Program-made: the position numbers and the translations under genes
Shown: in pieces, positions 7,509 to 15,471 of the stretch
How positions within the stretch are numbered: the first letter of the stretch is position 1
How the letters are laid out: each line of letters starts with the position of its first letter
The notes under the pieces: generated by a model
Seen by the model: only the letters and a program-made list of their open reading frames with translations
What the model was told of the DNA's origin: nothing
Databases searched by the model: none
Assembly (NCBI RefSeq): GCF_003938655.1
Contig: NZ_RJJT01000039.1
Location: forward strand, 1-37,301
Direction of reading: 5' to 3'
DNA from: Rhizobium pisi
GTDB lineage: Bacteria > Pseudomonadota > Alphaproteobacteria > Rhizobiales > Rhizobiaceae
Length of the DNA stretch: 37,301 bases

Positions 7509-7873
7509 CCTCTCCCGACGATCCTGGCCATGGCGGCATCTTTGGCCGGTTCGCTCACAGGAGTCAAAAGGGTGACAGACGCAAACCTCAAGCTTTTTCC
7601 GCGGGCATCGCCTCGATGATCGCTCCGAAGCCCGCCATCATGTGGCGGCGCTCGGATGACGGGACATGGCGGCTCCTCCGGAAACCTTCCGCCGCGCCTG
7701 GAACGAAGCCGGCAGTTGCCCGTTCACTGCGGGCTCTTCACGCTGCTTCTCAAAAAATTGGGCAAACTCCCTGCCGGCATGGCTTGCCATTTGCGGTGCT
7801 TCCGTCGGAAATGGATTCCGTGCTTGGCGGTCCCAGTCCGGCACATCGTCTCGCATGTGAGTGAAGGATACCG
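7509..7873. other. Intergenic region with a LysR relic
   Basis: This gap of 365 nt has no intact gene I can support. It contains the LysR C-terminal relic at 7588-7663 and the ribosome binding site GAAGGA before the ATG at 7874. Overlapping frames of 60-150 codons on both strands have no recognisable content. Confidence 0.55.
7588..7663 (-). pseudogene. Relic of a LysR-family regulator C-terminus
   Basis: Read on the minus strand, this stretch encodes PSSERRHMMAGFGAIIEAMP and ends with TGA at 7590-7588. The intact LysR protein encoded at 8463-9350 ends PSRRHMSAGFRAVIEAMRAA. The DNA of the two ends (about 7606-7658 and 8475-8526) agrees at most positions, including runs of 14 and 9 identical bases. 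No further LysR similarity is visible upstream of the relic, so only the tail remains. Confidence 0.6.
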
Positions 7874-8488
7874 ATGACCACCATCTATCTTGCCGGCCCG
7901 GAAGTCTTTCTCCCGGATGCCATGCCCATCATGGCCGAAAAACGCCGTTTGGCACGCCAGTTCGGCTTCGAGCCGACCGGCCCCGGCAGCGACGAAAACC
8001 AGACGCCGGTGAAGCGGACGGCTGCAGAGATCTACGCACGCAACGACACCGCTATGCGTCGTGCCGAGATCTGCCTTGCCAACATTACTCCCTTTCGAGG
8101 CGTCAGCGCCGATCCGGGTACGGTCTATGAGATCGGCTTCATGATTGCGCTCGGAAAAGCGGTCTTCGCCTATACCAATCACCCCGATGACTATGGCCTG
8201 CGTGTTCGTTCCATCTGGTATGCGGGGCTTGATATCGATGAGACGAGCGGGCGCCCACGCGGACCGGACGGCATCGCGATCGAAAATCACGGCTTGTCCG
8301 ACAACCTGATGATCGACCGAGGCATCGAGGCGACGGGAGGCAAAGTGTTCCGTGCGGCCGCTCTCCCCGCGGATCCCGCCCGCGACCTGACGGTTTATTT
8401 TGAAGCGCTTCAAACGATCACCAGCCTGCGCGCTGACGGCGCCCGCGGCATCGATTTCAGCCTTACGCCGCGCGCATCGCCTCGATGA
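7874..8488 (+). CDS. Nucleoside 2-deoxyribosyltransferase family protein
   Basis: Protein of 204 aa of the nucleoside 2-deoxyribosyltransferase fold, which cleaves or exchanges the base of (deoxy)nucleosides or nucleotides. N-terminal YLAGPEVFLPDA (5-16) is the phosphate/nucleoside loop; ANITPFRG, then DPGTVYEIGFM carries D80 and the nucleophile-type glutamate E86 of the DxGTxxE pattern; ALGKAVFAYTN completes the domain. The start has GAAGGA upstream with good spacing. The last 26 nt overlap the end of the convergent lysR gene, so the C-terminal residues are constrained by both genes. It may act as a nucleotide-pool cleaning hydrolase; substrate unknown. Confidence 0.85.
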   Translation: MTTIYLAGPEVFLPDAMPIMAEKRRLARQFGFEPTGPGSDENQTPVKRTAAEIYARNDTAMRRAEICLANITPFRGVSADPGTVYEIGFMIALGKAVFAYTNHPDDYGLRVRSIWYAGLDIDETSGRPRGPDGIAIENHGLSDNLMIDRGIEATGGKVFRAAALPADPARDLTVYFEALQTITSLRADGARGIDFSLTPRASPR

Positions 8489-9350
8489 CTGCCCTAAAGC
8501 CCGCCGACATATGGCGGCGGCTCGGATAGTAGAGATAGAGCGGTTCCTCCAGTTGGCACCAGTCGTCCAGCACTTGGACGAGTTTGCCACTGGCGATCGC
8601 CCTTTCCGCCCGTGGCTCCCAGACATAGGCAAGGCCGACGCCATCAAGCGCCGCCTGCATCATCAGCTCGTGATCGTCGAGCGACAGCGGCCCGGTCGGC
8701 TGAAAGCTGACCGTCTGGCCGTCCTTCTCGAATTCCCAGGCATAACGCGCGCCTGACGGAAACATGTTCTGGATGCAGAGGTGCCGTTTGAGCTCGTGGG
8801 GCGTTTCGGGCTTCGGACGTGTCTCGAAATAGGCTGGCGAGCCGACGACGACCAGGCGGATGCGCGGCTTGATGCGTAGCGCAATCATGCCTTCGGTCAC
8901 ACGCTCACCGAAGCGGATCCCGGCATCGAAACCTTCCTCGACGATATCAACCAGCCTGTCGGTGGCGTTGATTTCCAGCTGCAAGTTGGGATTCTTCTTG
9001 AGCAGCGGCCCGACGACATGGCCAATCACGAAGGGGCCGATCGAATTCGGCACGTTGATCCTCACCTTGCCGAAGGGCGTGTCGCGATAGCGGTTGAGCG
9101 CATCGAGCGCGCCCGCCATCTCGCCGAAGGCAGGGTCGAGATGCGAGATCAGGAGCTCGCCGGCCTCGGTCAGCGAAACGCTGCGCGTCGTGCGGTTGAG
9201 CAAGCGGATTCCGACCCGATCTTCGAGATTGAGCACGGCATGACTGACCGCGGAGGCTGTGACACCCCGCTCCTCGCCCGCCTTGCGGAAACTTTTATGC
9301 CGCGCAACGGCCGCAAAAGCTGCGAGTTCGGAAAGTTCGGCAGCACGCAT
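8463..9350 (-). CDS. LysR-family transcriptional regulator
   Basis: LTTR of 295 aa: winged helix-turn-helix at residues 5-65 (FAAVARHKSFRKAGEERGVT, SAVSHAVLNLEDRVG, LLNRTTRSVSLTEAG) and a C-terminal substrate-binding domain with the GFDAGIRFGERV and DGVGLAYV patterns. It is divergent from the SDR gene starting at 9477 with a 126-nt shared region, so control of that reductase is likely. It overlaps the convergent nucleoside deoxyribosyltransferase-like gene by 26 nt. A second copy of its C-terminal coding end survives as a relic at 7588-7663. Confidence 0.9.
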   Translation of the reverse strand: MRAAELSELAAFAAVARHKSFRKAGEERGVTASAVSHAVLNLEDRVGIRLLNRTTRSVSLTEAGELLISHLDPAFGEMAGALDALNRYRDTPFGKVRINVPNSIGPFVIGHVVGPLLKKNPNLQLEINATDRLVDIVEEGFDAGIRFGERVTEGMIALRIKPRIRLVVVGSPAYFETRPKPETPHELKRHLCIQNMFPSGARYAWEFEKDGQTVSFQPTGPLSLDDHELMMQAALDGVGLAYVWEPRAERAIASGKLVQVLDDWCQLEEPLYLYYPSRRHMSAGFRAVIEAMRAA

Positions 9351-9376
9351 TGCTGAATTTCACTCATCACAGTGTC

Positions 9377-9392
9377 AAGAATAACGAATCTT
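9377..9392. promoter_or_regulatory. Candidate LysR-regulator binding dyad
   Basis: AAGAAT-AACG-AATCTT is an interrupted near-palindrome (5 of 6 paired) in the short divergent region between the lysR and SDR genes, the usual place for a LysR binding box. No footprint or comparative data are available, so this is a weak call. Confidence 0.3.
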
Positions 9393-9476
9393 ATACATCA
9401 GAGGATTTTCGGTCAAATTCAACCTGTCAGCACAGAGATGCGACGCCAACCGAATAGTTCTGGAAAGGAATTCGCC

Positions 9477-10328
9477 ATGAAAGTCTGGTTCATCACCGGT
9501 GCATCCCGCGGCTTCGGCGCGCTGATGACTGGGGAAGCCCTTGCAGCAGGTGATGCCGTCATCGCCACCGCCCGCAACCCGAAGACCGTCACCGAGCAGT
9601 TCGGCGATCATCCGAACCTGCTTGCCATCGCCCTCGACGTCACCAACGAGGCGCAGGCAAAGGAGGCCGCGGCTGCCGGTATCGCCCGCTTCGGCCGTAT
9701 CGATGTTCTCGCCAACAACGCCGGCTACGGCTTGCTCGGCGCCGTTGAGGAAGCCACGGCCGAAGAGATCGAAAAGCTCTATGCCACGAATGTCTTCGGT
9801 CTCCTGAAGGTGACACGCGCCGTGCTGCCCTATATGCGCCGCCAGCGTTCCGGCCAGGTGCTGAACTTCTCCTCGATAGGCGGTTATTTCGGCTATCCCG
9901 GCTGGGGCGTCTACGGCTCGACGAAATTCGCCATCGAGGGCCTCTCCGAATCGATGGCCGCCGAACTCGAGCCCTTCGGCATCAAGGTGACGATCGTCGA
10001 GCCCGGCTTCTTCCGCACGGACTTCCTCGCCGACAATTCATTGGCGATCAGCCCGGCTTCCATCGCCGATTACGAAGGCACGCCGGCCGGCAACATGCGC
10101 AACTTCGCCGTCGACGCCAACCATGCTCAGCCCGGCGACCCTGCCAAGCTCGCTGCCGGTATCATGACAATGGTCAACTCAGCCAATCCGCCGCTGCGCA
10201 TGCCATTCGGCAGCGATACCGTGGCAATGATCGAGGCTCAGCATGCGAGCGTCGAAACGGAACTTGCTGCCTGGCGCGAACTCGCCCTCTCTACGGATTT
10301 CGCCAGCGATACGACGGCCGCGGCCTAA
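9477..10328 (+). CDS. Short-chain dehydrogenase/reductase
   Basis: NAD(P)-dependent SDR of 283 aa. The cofactor motif TGASRGFG is at 7-14, NNAG at 80-83, and the catalytic Ser-Tyr-Lys set is S133 (NFSSIGG), Y146 and K150 (YGSTK). The open frame extends upstream to 9372, but GGAAAGGA at 9462-9469 directly precedes the ATG at 9477, and the fold begins there with MKVWFITGAS, so 9477 is chosen. The PGFFRTDF segment after the active site is typical of the classical SDR branch acting on unidentified carbonyl substrates. Divergent from a LysR gene, its probable regulator. Confidence 0.88.
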   Translation: MKVWFITGASRGFGALMTGEALAAGDAVIATARNPKTVTEQFGDHPNLLAIALDVTNEAQAKEAAAAGIARFGRIDVLANNAGYGLLGAVEEATAEEIEKLYATNVFGLLKVTRAVLPYMRRQRSGQVLNFSSIGGYFGYPGWGVYGSTKFAIEGLSESMAAELEPFGIKVTIVEPGFFRTDFLADNSLAISPASIADYEGTPAGNMRNFAVDANHAQPGDPAKLAAGIMTMVNSANPPLRMPFGSDTVAMIEAQHASVETELAAWRELALSTDFASDTTAAA

Positions 10329-10475
10329 GATCCCTGCCGCCCATCCCAACTTTAAGGGACGAGGCGGCGGCACCGTCGAGGCAGCTGGAAAGAGCGCCTT
10401 GCGACAAATTAGCATTCGCCTCTCGCCGGGGATGACTTAGATCTAGGTCAAGTCACGACCATGAAGAGGCAATGC

Positions 10476-11480
10476 ATGTCCATCAAGACCATTTGTATAT
10501 ATGGCGCCGGGGCGCTTGGCGGTGCCATCGCCGCCAAGCTCGCAAACCGGGTCGGGAACGACGCCACCGTCTCCGTTGTCGCCCGCGGGGCTCATCTCGA
10601 GGCTATCCGCAGCCGCGGCCTCAGCCTGCGCGAAGCCGATGCGGAAACGCCGCTTGACGTCCATCTCACAGCAACAGACGACCCTGGGACATTGCCGCCG
10701 CAGGATCTCGTCATTACCGGCCTCAAGGGGCATCAACTCCCGCCCGCCGCCGAGGGGATCGCAAGCCTCCTCAAGGATAGCACCCGGGTCGTCATGATCC
10801 TGAATGGCATTCCGTGGTGGTATTTCCATCGCGACACCAGGAGCGGGCACGCGGAACTGCAATTCGATGAACTCGATCCCAACAGCAGGCTTTGGCGGCT
10901 GATCGGGCCGGAACGTGTCATCGGCTGCGTCGCCTATCAAGGCGCGGAGGTGATCAATCCGGGCGAGATCCGGCTTTCCAACAGGGGACGCTTTGTGCTC
11001 GGCGAGCCCTCCGGCGAAATGTCGCCCAATCTCGAGGCGATCGGGGCCTTGATGACCAGTGCCGGCCTCAGCATTACGACGACACCCGATATCCGCGACG
11101 AGATCTGGAGCAAGCTGATGGGCAATGCCGCCTTCAACCCGATCAGCGCGCTGACGCGGGCTGTCATGACCGACATCATGGCGGATCCGGCGCTTTCGGC
11201 CATGGTCGGCAAGGTGATGAACGAGGTGCGCGCCGTCGGCGAGGCGCTGGGCGCGCGCTTCACCATGACGATCGAGCAGAGGCTGGAACATTCGCGCCAT
11301 GTCGGCGCCGTGCGGACATCGATGTTGCAGGATCTGATCGGCGGCAAGGCACTCGAAATTACGCCACTGATCGGCATGCTGGTGGCTCTCGGGCGCCTGA
11401 CAGCCGCGCCGACCCCGGTGTCGGAAACGGTCCTGGCGTTGGTGACGCAATTGGATCGGGAAAATCGGCGTGGCAGCTGA
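10476..11480 (+). CDS. panE: 2-dehydropantoate 2-reductase family protein
   Basis: NADPH-dependent ketopantoate reductase family (ApbA/PanE), which makes pantoate for coenzyme A synthesis. The 334-aa protein has the Rossmann motif GAGALGG (10-16), a central NGIPWW segment, and the C-terminal catalytic region EIWSKLMGNAAFNPISALT with the conserved lysine K213 and N217. The ATG at 10461 is in frame, but AGAGG at 10465-10469 sits six bases before the ATG at 10476, which is preferred. The NGIPWWYF segment occurs in a paralog group of this family, so the true substrate may differ from ketopantoate. A hairpin terminator follows at 11487. Confidence 0.78.
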   Translation: MSIKTICIYGAGALGGAIAAKLANRVGNDATVSVVARGAHLEAIRSRGLSLREADAETPLDVHLTATDDPGTLPPQDLVITGLKGHQLPPAAEGIASLLKDSTRVVMILNGIPWWYFHRDTRSGHAELQFDELDPNSRLWRLIGPERVIGCVAYQGAEVINPGEIRLSNRGRFVLGEPSGEMSPNLEAIGALMTSAGLSITTTPDIRDEIWSKLMGNAAFNPISALTRAVMTDIMADPALSAMVGKVMNEVRAVGEALGARFTMTIEQRLEHSRHVGAVRTSMLQDLIGGKALEITPLIGMLVALGRLTAAPTPVSETVLALVTQLDRENRRGS

Positions 11481-11486
11481 TGGCAG

Positions 11487-11508
11487 GGCGGCCGGGAAAG
11501 CGGCCGCC
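11487..11508 (+). terminator. Terminator after panE
   Basis: Arms GGCGGCCG and CGGCCGCC with loop GGAAAG, followed on the plus strand by TTCGCTTATTTT. It lies in the 33-nt gap between panE and the convergent hydrolase gene; on the minus strand AAAATAAGCG precedes the stem, so it serves mainly the plus strand. Confidence 0.6.
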
Positions 11509-11513
11509 TTCGC

Positions 11514-12458
11514 TTATTTTCCGACCTGCTCGGCCCAGTTCGGCGCCTTGCCGCCGCTGTTGAGGAAGGTCATCGCCATATTCGCCATGAGAGGCGAGGC
11601 AAAGGTCTCGTAGTGGGTGAGATCGGGCAAGATTGCCAGTCGGTTCTTCGACATGTTTTCCCGCGTCCAGCCCGCATCACGCAGGCCGCCGCCGAGCTTA
11701 TGGTAGAAGTCGATCATATGCTCGGGGCGGATCATGTCGGCATCGCCATACATCAGCATAACAGGCATGGTGAGCTTTGCGATCGCATCGCTGTAATCAT
11801 TGGGTTCGCGCATCAGCGCACCCATGGCGTCGAGCAGCTTCGGGAATTCGGATACGTCGGGCGCCACCGCCTTGTAGGACAGGAACATCGGCGTGCCCTT
11901 CATCATGTCGGCCATAGCGGCGCTGACGGCCGCCTGCTGCGGCAGCATCTCGGGGAAGAAACCATTCTGCGCATAGGGTGCTGAGAGTATTACCAGCCGA
12001 CGCACGCGGTCCGGTGCATTCGCCGCCATGTTCAGCGCCACTCCGCCGCCGAAGGAATAACCGAAGACATCGAGCTTGTCGTAGCCGAGCTGCTTCACCA
12101 GGATCGCGAGATCGGCGCCGATTGCCGGAAGCTCGATCGGGCGATTGCCGAGGGGCGTGCGGCCATGGCCCTGCAGATCGACGGCGATCACCTGCCGGTG
12201 GTCGGTGAAAATCGGCATGACGGGCGTGAACATCTCGATCTGCCCAAGGCCACCATGAAGGAGAAGCAGCGGTTCGCCCTCGCCGCGGATCTCGTAATAA
12301 TAATCGATGCCGTTGACCGGCACATTTCCCTTTCGCACGATCGGCGCTATCGCCTTGTCGTCCTCGATCGCAGGCGCGCCGCCGGCAGCTGACATATCCG
12401 GGGCGGCCAGGAATGTGGCGGCTGTGGCGATCATAGAAATCAACGTCATCTTCGACAT
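11514..12458 (-). CDS. Exported alpha/beta hydrolase
   Basis: Hydrolase of 314 aa with a signal-like N-terminus (MSKMTLISMIATAATFLAAP, then small residues). The alpha/beta hydrolase landmarks are all present: oxyanion loop LLLHGGLGQ (66-73), DLQGHGRT, nucleophile elbow GYSFGG with S135, acid in YGDADMI (D239 or D241) and H282 in LPDLTHYE. The frame extends upstream to 12506, but CGGAGCAAGGGC stands directly before the ATG at 12458 and that start gives a sensible signal peptide. Acts probably in the periplasm; substrate unknown. In contrast to the hydrolase at 6465-7508, this one has a complete triad. Confidence 0.82.
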   Translation of the reverse strand: MSKMTLISMIATAATFLAAPDMSAAGGAPAIEDDKAIAPIVRKGNVPVNGIDYYYEIRGEGEPLLLLHGGLGQIEMFTPVMPIFTDHRQVIAVDLQGHGRTPLGNRPIELPAIGADLAILVKQLGYDKLDVFGYSFGGGVALNMAANAPDRVRRLVILSAPYAQNGFFPEMLPQQAAVSAAMADMMKGTPMFLSYKAVAPDVSEFPKLLDAMGALMREPNDYSDAIAKLTMPVMLMYGDADMIRPEHMIDFYHKLGGGLRDAGWTRENMSKNRLAILPDLTHYETFASPLMANMAMTFLNSGGKAPNWAEQVGK

Positions 12459-12641
12459 GCCCTTGCTCCGTGTTTGCATCGATACCGCAAGGACGGCTGT
12501 GATCATCCCCTTCCGACATCACACGTCGAAATTTCTGCCGTCGGCCTTTATATCATTCCTATATTTTCACACCTCGCCCCGAATGGATTTCCTATCGCAG
12601 CCGGCAGTAGACTCTCGCCATTATTGCAAAGGTCAAATGCC

Positions 12642-12800
12642 ATGCGAAATGTGATGTCCTCCGCCTTCCACCCTCTTCGCCCGCACAGAATCACGCGCAG
12701 CAGCCGGCAGGTGCGCGAAAAGCGCACCGCTTGGGCGCTGATCGTCTTCGGAGTCGTGCTCGCCTCCGTCGAGCTTTACATCGTTTACTCCGCGCTCTGA
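12642..12800 (+). CDS. Small single-span membrane protein, unknown function
   Basis: A 52-aa frame starting MRNVMSSAFHP with AAGGT at 12629-12633 eight bases upstream. The N-terminal 28 residues are rich in Arg, His and Ser; residues 30-51 form one membrane helix (WALIVFGVVLASVELYIVYSA). This positive-inside pattern suggests an N-in orientation. I do not recognise the family. The longer frame beginning at 12474 runs opposite the hydrolase promoter region and is less likely. Confidence 0.55.
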   Translation: MRNVMSSAFHPLRPHRITRSSRQVREKRTAWALIVFGVVLASVELYIVYSAL

Positions 12801-12884
12801 GTCCCCTTCCCCGAAACGGCAGGGAACGCAGACATGCGTTGAAGGGCTGATTTCCAACCTTTCCTTAACTGACATGTCGCTAAA

Positions 12885-13229
12885 ATGTCGGCATACATTT
12901 CAGACGCCACGAGACCAATGCCGAAACCGAATTTCCGCTTCACCCATTATGATCTCAAGGAACAACGCGCCGGGACGATCATCGAGGTGTCGTTGAATGC
13001 GGTGAACAATGTTCGCCTGATGACGTCGCCGAATTTTCAGCGGTTCACCGAGGTTCTCGATTTCAAATATATCGGCGGCGTGGCGCGAAAATCACCGATC
13101 AAGATCGCCGTTCCTGAAAGCGGTCACTGGCACGTGGTCGTCGATATGGAGGGCCATCACGGCCTTGCGGAATCTTCCGTCAAGGTGATTGCCGCGCCGG
13201 CCAATCAGAAGATGCCGCGGCCTTCCTGA
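12885..13229 (+). CDS. DUF1883 domain protein
   Basis: Short soluble protein of 114 aa (103 aa if the ATG at 12918 is used). It matches the DUF1883 pattern: FRFTHYDL, GTIIEVSLNAVNNVRLMTSPNF, KYIGGVARKSPIKIAVPESGHWHVVVDMEG. Proteins with this domain are of unknown function and are sometimes fused to TIR domains; none is present here. The start is uncertain because neither ATG has a strong ribosome binding site; the conserved part begins at the second, MPKPNFRF. Confidence 0.75.
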   Translation: MSAYISDATRPMPKPNFRFTHYDLKEQRAGTIIEVSLNAVNNVRLMTSPNFQRFTEVLDFKYIGGVARKSPIKIAVPESGHWHVVVDMEGHHGLAESSVKVIAAPANQKMPRPS

Positions 13230-13296
13230 GATTTTGCAGCACCGTGCATCTTTCGAACGCGCAAAACCGTGACAAGACGCCCAATCGTGCTGATCT

Positions 13297-13310
13297 TTGA
13301 TTGCGATCAA
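13297..13310. promoter_or_regulatory. FNR/FixK-type anaerobox
   Basis: TTGAT-TGCG-ATCAA is a perfect match to the FNR/FixK/FnrN consensus TTGAT-N4-ATCAA. It lies 140 bp upstream of the VIT/CCC1-like gene start at 13450 in a 220-bp gap. If centred at -41.5, as at class II sites, transcription would start near 13345. No clear -10 hexamer is visible there. Confidence 0.6.
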
Positions 13311-13449
13311 TGAATCAGACCGCAACGTCGGTCACAGTTCTGTGGTCGCGAGGCTTACCCCGCACAGCCAGCTGCAAGTCGGCTCCTCATTCATGTTCTG
13401 CTAGAGAGTGGGGAACAGCAGCTATGATCTTCATCACCTGGGGCAGTCC

Positions 13450-14124
13450 ATGACTTCGAACCCGATCGATCATATCCCCAATATCATCGATCCAGGCGAT
13501 GCGCTCGGCGAAGTCCTTTTCGGATTGATCATGGCGCTAACATGGACGGTAGGTTCGAGGCTTGTTTTTGAAGATGAAGGGTTAGATGTCCACGAGTTGA
13601 TCGTCGCAACAATCGGATGCAACGTCGCTTGGGGGATCATTGACGCCGTGTTGTTCATTCTGGGTACGACGTTTTACAAGAGCAGACGGCTGCGCCTTTT
13701 TCGGCAAATCAAAGCCGCCAGAAGCGAACCTGCTGCGCTCAAGATGCTCGCGCAAGAATTCCCGATCGAAGAAGCACCGTTGTCTGCAAAGGCCGCCGAT
13801 GCGGATGCGCTCTATCGATCACTCCTGACGCTTGCATCTCGGGCCGATCCTGTGAAGGTGTCCTTATCGAAAGGTGATCTCTCTGCCGCCATCGCGGTCT
13901 TCTTTCTGGTCTCGGTCACCTCCATTCCGGCGGTGACCCCTTTCCTTCTCATCGACAGCGCGCACCTTGCTCTGAGAGTCAGCAACCTGTTTCTCATCAT
14001 GCTGCTGTTTGTAACGGGCTATGCGTGGGCGAGATTTTCGGGAGGCAGGCCTTTTTATGCAGGGATGACGATGACTTGTCTCGGATTGCTTCTGGTTGCG
14101 ATAGCGATCGCTCTTGGCGGCTAA
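13450..14124 (+). CDS. VIT/CCC1-like integral membrane protein
   Basis: Membrane protein of 224 aa with an N-terminal pair of helices (GEVLFGLIMALTWTVGSRLV and ATIGCNVAWGIIDAVLFILG), a cytoplasmic middle part of about 70 residues, and three C-terminal helices. The N-terminal GLIMALTWT and GCNVAWGIIDA patterns recall the VIT1/CCC1 family of vacuolar iron/manganese transporters, but the similarity is limited and transport is not shown. A GTG at 13408 is in frame; the ATG at 13450 has GGGGCAG close upstream and precedes the conserved part. A perfect FNR/FixK box stands 140 bp upstream, suggesting expression at low oxygen. Confidence 0.7.
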   Translation: MTSNPIDHIPNIIDPGDALGEVLFGLIMALTWTVGSRLVFEDEGLDVHELIVATIGCNVAWGIIDAVLFILGTTFYKSRRLRLFRQIKAARSEPAALKMLAQEFPIEEAPLSAKAADADALYRSLLTLASRADPVKVSLSKGDLSAAIAVFFLVSVTSIPAVTPFLLIDSAHLALRVSNLFLIMLLFVTGYAWARFSGGRPFYAGMTMTCLGLLLVAIAIALGG

Positions 14125-14154
14125 GCCCCCTTTGCCGCCGACCAGGCATAAACG

Positions 14155-15471
14155 TCAGCGCGGATTGCGCTCCTTGCGAAGCTTCGCCCACCATTCCAGC
14201 CGCTTGCGGATATCGCGCTCGAAGCCGCGCTCCGGCGGATCGTAGAAGGTTTGGCGGCCCATCTTCTCGGGGAAATAATCCTGGCCGGAAAAGGCGTCAG
14301 GCTCGTCGTGGTCATAGCGGTAACCCTCGCCATACCCCTCGCCCTTCATCAGTTTCGTCGGCGCATTAAGGATGTGCTTCGGCGGCAGCAGCGAGCCGTT
14401 CTCCTTTGCAGCCTGGCTGGCGGCCTTGAAGGCCGTGTAGACGGCATTCGATTTCGGCGCCGTGGCGAGATAGACGCAGGCCTGGGCGAGCGCCAGTTCG
14501 CCCTCAGGCGAGCCGAGATACTCATAGGCATCCTTGGCGGCGTTGCAGATCACCAACGCCTGCGGGTCGGCAAGGCCGATATCTTCCACCGCCATGCGCA
14601 CCAGCCGTCGTCCGAGATAAAGCGGATCCTCGCCGGCATCGAACATGCGGGCGAGATAATAGAGCGCGGCATCCGGGTCCGAGCCGCGCACGGACTTATG
14701 CAATGCAGAGATCAGATTGTAGTGACCGTCCTGCGCCTTGTCATAGACCGGGGCGCGGCGCTGGACGATGCGCGTCAGGCCTTCGGTGTCGAAGCTTTCG
14801 CCCTCGCGCGCCGCACGCCAGACCTCTTCGGCGAGTGTCAGCACGGCGCGGCCATCGCCGTCAGCCATGCGGATCAAGCTGGCACGAGCCTCCTCCGTCA
14901 GTGGCAGCGGCTTCTGCTCGATCGTCTCGGCGCGCTTCAGCAACTCCTCCAGGCTCTCCTCGTCATGCGACTTGAAGGTCAAGACGCGGGCGCGCGACAA
15001 GAGAGCGGCGTTGAGCTCGAAGGACGGGTTCTCGGTGGTGGCGCCGACGAGGATGACGGTGCCGTCCTCCATGACGGGCAGGAAACTATCCTGCTGGGCG
15101 CGGTTGAAACGGTGAATCTCGTCGACGAAGAGCAGCGTCTGACGGCCGTCCATTCGCCGCAGGCGGGCTGTCTCGAACACCTTTTTTAGATCGGCAACCC
15201 CGGAGAAGATCGCCGATATCTGCTCGAAAGCCAGGCCCGCCTCGCCCGAAAGCAGCCGCGCTACCGTCGTCTTGCCGGTGCCCGGCGGCCCCCAGAAGAT
15301 CATCGAGCCGAGCGAACCGCTTTCGATCATCCTCTTCAGCACGCCGTCCTCACCGGTCAGGTGTTCCTGACCGGTGACATCGGCGAGCGTCTTCGGCCGC
15401 AGCCGGTCGGCAAGCGGCCGCCTGGCGGCAACCTCTTCCGGAACACGCGGCGCGAAAAGGTCATCGCTCAT
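14155..15471 (-). CDS. rarA: Replication-associated recombination protein A
   Basis: AAA+ ATPase of the RarA/MgsA (WHIP/WRNIP1) family, acting at stalled replication forks; 438 aa, the usual length. N-terminal RPKTLADVTGQEHL, Walker A GPPGTGKTT (61-69), Walker B LLFVDEIH (113-120), sensor 1 GATTENPS (143-150), then the C-terminal tetramerisation part with YLARMFDAGEDPLYLGRRLVR and the APTKLMKGEGYG segment. Its ATG overlaps the stop of the upstream protease gene by 4 nt (ATGA), so the two are co-translated from one message. Confidence 0.95.
   Translation of the reverse strand: MSDDLFAPRVPEEVAARRPLADRLRPKTLADVTGQEHLTGEDGVLKRMIESGSLGSMIFWGPPGTGKTTVARLLSGEAGLAFEQISAIFSGVADLKKVFETARLRRMDGRQTLLFVDEIHRFNRAQQDSFLPVMEDGTVILVGATTENPSFELNAALLSRARVLTFKSHDEESLEELLKRAETIEQKPLPLTEEARASLIRMADGDGRAVLTLAEEVWRAAREGESFDTEGLTRIVQRRAPVYDKAQDGHYNLISALHKSVRGSDPDAALYYLARMFDAGEDPLYLGRRLVRMAVEDIGLADPQALVICNAAKDAYEYLGSPEGELALAQACVYLATAPKSNAVYTAFKAASQAAKENGSLLPPKHILNAPTKLMKGEGYGEGYRYDHDEPDAFSGQDYFPEKMGRQTFYDPPERGFERDIRKRLEWWAKLRKERNPR

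Noticed and set aside
6447..7619. Plus-strand 390-codon frame opposite the HSL hydrolase
   Set aside because: Shadow of the hydrolase gene, which has family motifs on the minus strand; the plus frame shows none.
7724..8647. Minus-strand 307-codon frame opposite the deoxyribosyltransferase-like gene
   Set aside because: The plus-strand gene has clear motifs and a ribosome binding site; this frame overlaps lysR in another frame and has no domain.
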